From Campylobacterales bacterium (GTDB lineage: Bacteria; Campylobacterota; Campylobacteria; Campylobacterales; JALSKU01): 8,744 nucleotides of DNA. Both the position numbers and the translations under genes were made by a program. Below the pieces are notes generated by a model. That model worked only from the letters and a program-made list of their open reading frames with translations, was not told where the DNA came from and searched no databases. Of the stretch, positions 5,246-8,744 are shown in pieces. Numbering within the stretch: the stretch's first letter is position 1; every line of letters starts with the position of its first letter. The stretch covers positions 1 through 8,744 of the forward strand of contig JALVWW010000232.1 in assembly GCA_027023175.1 (NCBI GenBank), read 5' to 3'.

Positions 5246-6138
5246 AAGTACTGATTGTTGAAAATGAAATTTATCTTGCGCAAAGTATCTCTTCCAAGCT
5301 TTCTGAAGTAGGCTATACATGTAAAATAGTAGCAACTATAAAAGAAGCCTTGGAAGAGGGACATTACGATATAGTCTTACTCTCGACAAATATATCAGGA
5401 CAAAATTTTTATCCGGCGATTGAAAAATATAAAAATTCCATCATTATCCTGCTTATATCTTATATCAGCAACGATACAGTATCAAAACCCCTGAAAATGG
5501 GTGTTGATGATTATATGCTAAAACCTTTCATGATAGAAGAGTTGATACGAAAGATTGATCATCTTTTTGAATACAAAAAGTTTAAAAAAGAGAATGAATT
5601 TCTAAAAAATTATATAGAAAACTCTTTCAAAAACAGTTCATTAAAACAGGTAGATGCAAAAAAAATTATACCTCCCGTACTTATAAAGAGTAGTTATCAA
5701 AAACTTATAGACAAACTCGTTTATGAGTATGCAAAAAGTATAAAAGTTACTCCTGTGTTTATAGCGGTTGATTCTTCTCATGCTATGGAAAAAATAGAAC
5801 AGTATGACAATCGTACACTGCTTTATCTCGTTAATTTTCAAAATTTAAGGAAAAGTGAAAAAGCCAAACTTTTATCAATTATAGATAAAAAACGGGTAAT
5901 TTTGTGTACAACAGACTCAAATGAAGAGTTAAATAACAATTTTAATGTACTTTCCCTTGACAATTATAATAAAATATATGAAAATGGGGATATATTATCT
6001 ATTGATGACTATGTAAAATACATAATACAAAGTTTTCAAAATAAATTTACCGATACCGAACTTAGTAAAAAGCTCGGAATTTCAAGAAAAAGTTTATGGG
6101 AAAAAAGAAAGAAATATGGAATCAATAAGAAAAAATAA
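5242..6138 (+). CDS. cemR: Atypical orphan response regulator, HP1021/CemR type
   Basis: This 298-residue protein has a receiver-like domain (1-118). The phosphorylated Asp is replaced by S48 (DIVLLSTNIS) and the acidic pocket reads VENE, while K94 (KPF) is kept, so normal phosphorylation is unlikely. Residues about 150-265 look like the worn-down remains of an NtrC-type AAA+ domain: TLLYLVNFQNL (192-202) sits where Walker B would be, and KAKLLSIID...RVILCTTD resembles the following helix and sensor I strand. There is no Walker A and no GAFTGA loop. The C-terminal Fis-type helix-turn-helix is ELSKKLGISRKSLWEKRKKYGI-like (273-294). Architecture, length and position behind ispDF match H. pylori HP1021 and C. 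jejuni Cj1608/CemR, orphan regulators tied to redox, energy metabolism and, for HP1021, oriC binding. Only two Cys residues (C27, C222) are present. It overlaps the next gene by 23 bases. The symbol is transferred from C. jejuni by synteny and architecture. Confidence 0.85.
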   Translation: MKVLIVENEIYLAQSISSKLSEVGYTCKIVATIKEALEEGHYDIVLLSTNISGQNFYPAIEKYKNSIIILLISYISNDTVSKPLKMGVDDYMLKPFMIEELIRKIDHLFEYKKFKKENEFLKNYIENSFKNSSLKQVDAKKIIPPVLIKSSYQKLIDKLVYEYAKSIKVTPVFIAVDSSHAMEKIEQYDNRTLLYLVNFQNLRKSEKAKLLSIIDKKRVILCTTDSNEELNNNFNVLSLDNYNKIYENGDILSIDDYVKYIIQSFQNKFTDTELSKKLGISRKSLWEKRKKYGINKKK

Positions 6139-7315
6139 TACTCTTAAAGAACTGCATTTAGACAAGGAAGCTATAGCAACACTCTCTCTTGCCAAAGAGG
6201 GTATCTTAAAGCCTGTTGATAAGCTGATGGATAAAAAAGAGTCGGAAGAGATTTATAAAACACATACCTACAAAGGACAATTTTTACCTTTTCCTTTTAT
6301 ATTGGCTCCTGCCGGTAAAAGAAACAAAGAAGTTTTAAAAAATGCAAAAAAAGGTGAAATACTAAAAATAGTTGTCAACAACAAAATAAAAGGATACATA
6401 GAAGTTGACTCTGTATATAAAATAGATGTCAAAAGAAGAATAAAAGCGATATTTGGTACTGATGACGAAAGTCACCCTGGAGTAAAAGACACCTTAAAAA
6501 GACTTGGCGAATATGCAATAAGCGGAAAATATGATATTGAATTCGATGACATAAAAAATGTAAAACAAAAGATAGCGAATGCAAAAAAACTAATCGGTTC
6601 ACAAAAAACAACTGCTATAATGATGGCTGCAAAACCTTTACACAGGGCTCATGAAAGACTCTTAAGGTTAACTCTTGAAGATACTGATCTTTTGGTTATA
6701 TTTCTCCTAAAGCCATACAAAAAAGATATATTGTCTTATGAGATAAGATACAAGACACTGGAGTATTTTGTAGATAATTTTCTACCTAAAAACAGAGTAA
6801 TAGTAGTGCCGTTTGAAAATACTTATATTTTTGCCGGTTACAACAATGCGGTACTTGATTCACTTGCAGCCAAAAACTTTGGATGTAGTGATATAATTCT
6901 TGGACAAAATCATTCAGGTATCGGAATATTTTATGACCATGATAGAATAAACTCCATAATGGACAAGGTAGAAAAAAGTGGTATCAATGTAGAGATAGTG
7001 AGCGAATTTGTTTATTGTAACCAGTGCAAAACTTTGGTCAGTACAAAAACTTGTCCGCATGGAAAACATCATCATATATCTTATCATTCCCCTTCAATTT
7101 TAGAGATATTAAAAGCAGGCTTACTTCCTCCGGCTGTTTTGGTTAGAAAAGAGATATCTGCTATCATACTAAGTGAACTTTTTAAAAACAGATTTAAGGA
7201 CTTAAGCAATATTTATGACTCTGTGATGCCTGGCAACGGACTTTTGGAAGAGCATAGTGAAAAAGATTTTTATATAAAATTGCTTGAGCTTTACCAAACA
7301 ACATCACTGACTTAG
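6116..7315 (+). CDS. sat: ATP-sulfurylase (sulfate adenylyltransferase) homologue with altered active site
   Basis: This 399-residue protein has the Sat layout: an N-terminal PUA-like domain (about 1-160), a nucleotidyltransferase core (about 165-295) and a C-terminal segment with YCNQCKTLVSTKTCPHGKHHH (300-320), the Cys/His cluster common in bacterial Sat. Active Sat makes APS from sulfate and ATP, or runs in reverse in sulfur oxidisers. The key motifs differ here. The usual QxRNPxHxxHE reads AAKPLHRAHE (171-180), keeping both His but losing the sulfate-contacting QxRN. The usual GRDHAG reads GQNHSG (263-268). The substrate or reaction may therefore have changed. The ATG at 6116 lies inside the regulator's 3' end (23-base overlap), with only a weak purine-rich ribosome site, so translation is probably coupled. 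The equivalent C. jejuni gene (Cj1609) is annotated as sat beside the CemR gene. The fold assignment is firm; the catalytic function is not. Confidence 0.85.
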   Translation: MESIRKNNTLKELHLDKEAIATLSLAKEGILKPVDKLMDKKESEEIYKTHTYKGQFLPFPFILAPAGKRNKEVLKNAKKGEILKIVVNNKIKGYIEVDSVYKIDVKRRIKAIFGTDDESHPGVKDTLKRLGEYAISGKYDIEFDDIKNVKQKIANAKKLIGSQKTTAIMMAAKPLHRAHERLLRLTLEDTDLLVIFLLKPYKKDILSYEIRYKTLEYFVDNFLPKNRVIVVPFENTYIFAGYNNAVLDSLAAKNFGCSDIILGQNHSGIGIFYDHDRINSIMDKVEKSGINVEIVSEFVYCNQCKTLVSTKTCPHGKHHHISYHSPSILEILKAGLLPPAVLVRKEISAIILSELFKNRFKDLSNIYDSVMPGNGLLEEHSEKDFYIKLLELYQTTSLT

Positions 7316-7355
7316 GTTGAAGGATGAAGGTTGAAGGATGAAGGGTGTAGAATGA
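7314..7355 (+). repeat. 14-base tandem repeat carrying RBS and ATG units before pgpA
   Basis: AGGTTGAAGGATGA occurs twice without a gap (7314-7327, 7328-7341), followed by a third copy with three changes (7342-7355). Each unit holds a GAAGG-type ribosome site and an ATG; the last unit holds the pgpA start at 7352. The first unit includes the last two bases of the sat stop codon. Since 14 is not a multiple of 3, the ATGs fall in different frames, and a gain or loss of one unit would change leader spacing but not the coding sequence. On the other strand it reads as the familiar spurious FILHPS-type peptide of bacterial minisatellites. Confidence 0.85.
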
Positions 7356-7828
7356 GAAAGCTTTTTTTGACATTTTTTTATACCGGCTTGTCACCGTTCG
7401 CTCCAGGAACCGTAGGTAGCGTAGCTGCAGCTGTTGTAGGCTATTTTATACTTCAATATTTTCCTGTATCAACTTTGGTATTGTTAAGTATCCTGATAAC
7501 TTTAATAGCTGTCAAAGAGATAGACAAATATGAACAATCATCCAACACTAACGACCCAAAAGAGATAGTAATAGATGAAGTAGTAGGAGTATGGCTTGCC
7601 TTTTCACTCAGTGGAGCAACCTTGCTCCAAATGTTTTTGAGTCTTATCTTTTTTAGGATTTATGATATTTGGAAACCCTCCATTGTAGGAAGGGTCGATA
7701 AAAATTATAAAGGCGGCATAGGAGTTATGGGAGATGATATCATAGCAGGAGTTTTGGCAGGTATCTCTTCTGCACTTGTATATCAAATTTACAATTATCT
7801 TATTTCCCAAGGTTATACAGTTTTTTAA
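7352..7828 (+). CDS. pgpA: Phosphatidylglycerophosphatase A
   Basis: This 158-residue inner-membrane enzyme removes the phosphate from phosphatidylglycerophosphate, the last step of phosphatidylglycerol synthesis. The family motifs are all present: GLSPFAPGTVGS (12-23), the acidic NDPKEIVIDEVVG (67-79), FFRIYDIWKP (100-109) and GGIGVMGDDIIAG (121-133). Hydrophobic stretches at about 24-53, 80-101 and 128-150 are the membrane segments. Length is normal for the family. The ATG at 7352 is chosen because AAGGG lies six bases upstream and the protein begins MRKLFLTFFYTGLSPFAPGT like its relatives; the TTG at 7331 in the same frame would add the repeat as coding sequence. It follows sat by 36 bases in the same operon and overlaps the convergent transporter gene by 29 bases, with no terminator between them. 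Confidence 0.95.
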   Translation: MRKLFLTFFYTGLSPFAPGTVGSVAAAVVGYFILQYFPVSTLVLLSILITLIAVKEIDKYEQSSNTNDPKEIVIDEVVGVWLAFSLSGATLLQMFLSLIFFRIYDIWKPSIVGRVDKNYKGGIGVMGDDIIAGVLAGISSALVYQIYNYLISQGYTVF

Positions 7829-8744
7829 ATGCCTCGCACTTGGTTTTAAGTTCATCTATTTTTCCCTGACAGGCGATTTGTCCATTTTCAAAAACTAAAA
7901 TTTTGTCTGAATTTTCAACAGTACTTAGCCTGTGTGCTACTACAAAGACAATCAAATCCTTCTTTAGCTCATATATGGTTTTTATAATGGAAGCTTCACT
8001 TTTATTGTCAAGTGCACTTGTAGCTTCATCGAGTATAAGAATGTCAGGGTTGGTATATAAGGCTCTTGCGATTGCTATTCTTTGCCTTTGACCCCCACTC
8101 AGATTGGTTCCGGATTCATCCAAAAGTGTATCAATACCATCTTTCAAACTCTCTACATAGTCCCACAAATTGGCTTTTTTAAGTGCTTCTTTTATCCTCT
8201 TTTCATCTCTTTGCTTACCATAAGCAATATTTGCCGCAACCGTATCATTTACTATGTAAATCCTTTGACTGACTACACATATATGCTCTCTAAGACTGGT
8301 CAACTCAAAGTTTTTTAAATTTTCACCGTTTATATATATAGCACCGTTGCTTGGGTCGTAAAAGCGCAAAAGAAGATTGACCACAGAGCTCTTTCCTCCT
8401 CCACTGTCACCCACAAGACCTATCACTTCTCCTTTTTTGGCACTAAAGTTTATCCCTTTTAACGCCCGGTTTTCACCATAGTAGAGCTCTACATTTTTTG
8501 CTTCTATACTCTCTATGGAGTTTATCTTTTTTTCACCTGAAGTTATCATAACAGGATGAGACATTATCTCTTTTATTCTTTCATTTGCGGCAACTGCTAT
8601 CTGAAATTTACTGTATGAATTTGATATTCTTTTTAGCGGGTCAAGAAGCAAAGATAAAGCCGTTAAAAACGAGAAAAATCCTCCTGTGGTCAACTCATGC
8701 GTAACCAAAACTTCCCGCCCTCCGACTATAATAACCGATACTAT
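7800..8744 (-). CDS. msbA: MsbA-type ABC exporter, C-terminal part (5' end outside window)
   Basis: The frame is open from the right edge, so the gene continues beyond 8744; 314 C-terminal residues are visible. The first about 65 belong to the membrane domain: TTGGFFSFLTALSLLLDPLKR followed by AANERI is the typical MsbA-like end of the last transmembrane helix and its coupling region. The ATPase domain has Walker A GDSGGGKSS (visible residues 112-120, with Gly-Gly for the usual Gly-Ser), the Q-loop SQRIYIVNDTVAANIAYG, signature LSGGQ (215-219), Walker B LILDEATSALD (236-246) and the switch His of AHRLS (H271). Such half-transporters work as homodimers and flip lipid A-core or other lipids across the inner membrane. 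The lipid A role is inferred from family resemblance; other lipid or peptide exporters look similar. It ends inside the convergent pgpA. Confidence 0.88.
   Translation of the reverse strand: MVSVIIVGGREVLVTHELTTGGFFSFLTALSLLLDPLKRISNSYSKFQIAVAANERIKEIMSHPVMITSGEKKINSIESIEAKNVELYYGENRALKGINFSAKKGEVIGLVGDSGGGKSSVVNLLLRFYDPSNGAIYINGENLKNFELTSLREHICVVSQRIYIVNDTVAANIAYGKQRDEKRIKEALKKANLWDYVESLKDGIDTLLDESGTNLSGGQRQRIAIARALYTNPDILILDEATSALDNKSEASIIKTIYELKKDLIVFVVAHRLSTVENSDKILVFENGQIACQGKIDELKTKCEAFKKLYNLGK

Noticed and set aside
7194..7394. Minus-strand frame containing an LHPSTFIL peptide
   Set aside because: It is the reverse reading of the 14-base minisatellite plus sat and pgpA coding sequence, a known kind of spurious ORF.
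7604..7855. Minus-strand frame across the pgpA-transporter junction
   Set aside because: It is antisense to pgpA motifs and has no recognisable protein features.

Overview
The window is AT-rich, densely coded bacterial DNA. Its gene content and order point to a member of the Campylobacterota (former Epsilonproteobacteria), probably a free-living type such as Sulfurimonas or Sulfurovum. The evidence is the run mrp (divergent) / fused ispDF / atypical orphan response regulator / sat-like gene / pgpA, which I recall from Campylobacter jejuni as the Cj1606c-Cj1610 order. Two TTG starts and perfect TATAAT -10 boxes without a clear -35 also fit. Species cannot be fixed from sequence reading alone.

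Left part (1-2706): an OmpR-type response regulator and its histidine kinase are on the minus strand. They are followed by the start of a small exported protein resembling DUF1104 proteins (cut by the window edge). A NosL-like exported protein is divergent on the plus strand. Two promoters, one for the NosL-like gene and one for the DUF1104-like gene, share the same architecture: a YTAAC-N6-YTAAC direct repeat, exactly 10 bases, then a -10 hexamer. This suggests one local regulon: the kinase/regulator pair senses an envelope signal (copper is a guess from the Met/His-rich NosL-like protein) and activates both exported proteins. A hairpin that buries the ribosome binding site of the DUF1104-like gene directly after the kinase stop codon adds possible translational coupling.

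Middle part (2749-5245): mrp on the minus strand (Fe-S cluster carrier ATPase) is divergent from a plus-strand operon starting with the bifunctional isoprenoid enzyme ispDF. Between ispDF and the next gene lies a 44-codon reading frame that overlaps both neighbours by ATGA junctions. It is either a real small protein or an inserted intergenic repeat.

Right part (5242-8744): the operon continues with an orphan regulator of the H. pylori HP1021 / C. jejuni CemR type. It has a pseudo-receiver with Ser in place of the phosphorylated Asp, an eroded NtrC-like middle domain and a Fis-type helix-turn-helix. An ATP-sulfurylase homologue with altered active-site motifs overlaps it by 23 bases. A short 14-base minisatellite follows, carrying repeated ribosome-binding-site and ATG units, and then pgpA (phosphatidylglycerophosphatase A). 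pgpA overlaps by 29 bases, tail to tail, an MsbA-type ABC exporter gene on the minus strand that runs off the right edge. No RNA genes, CRISPR arrays, complete insertion sequences or origins were seen.
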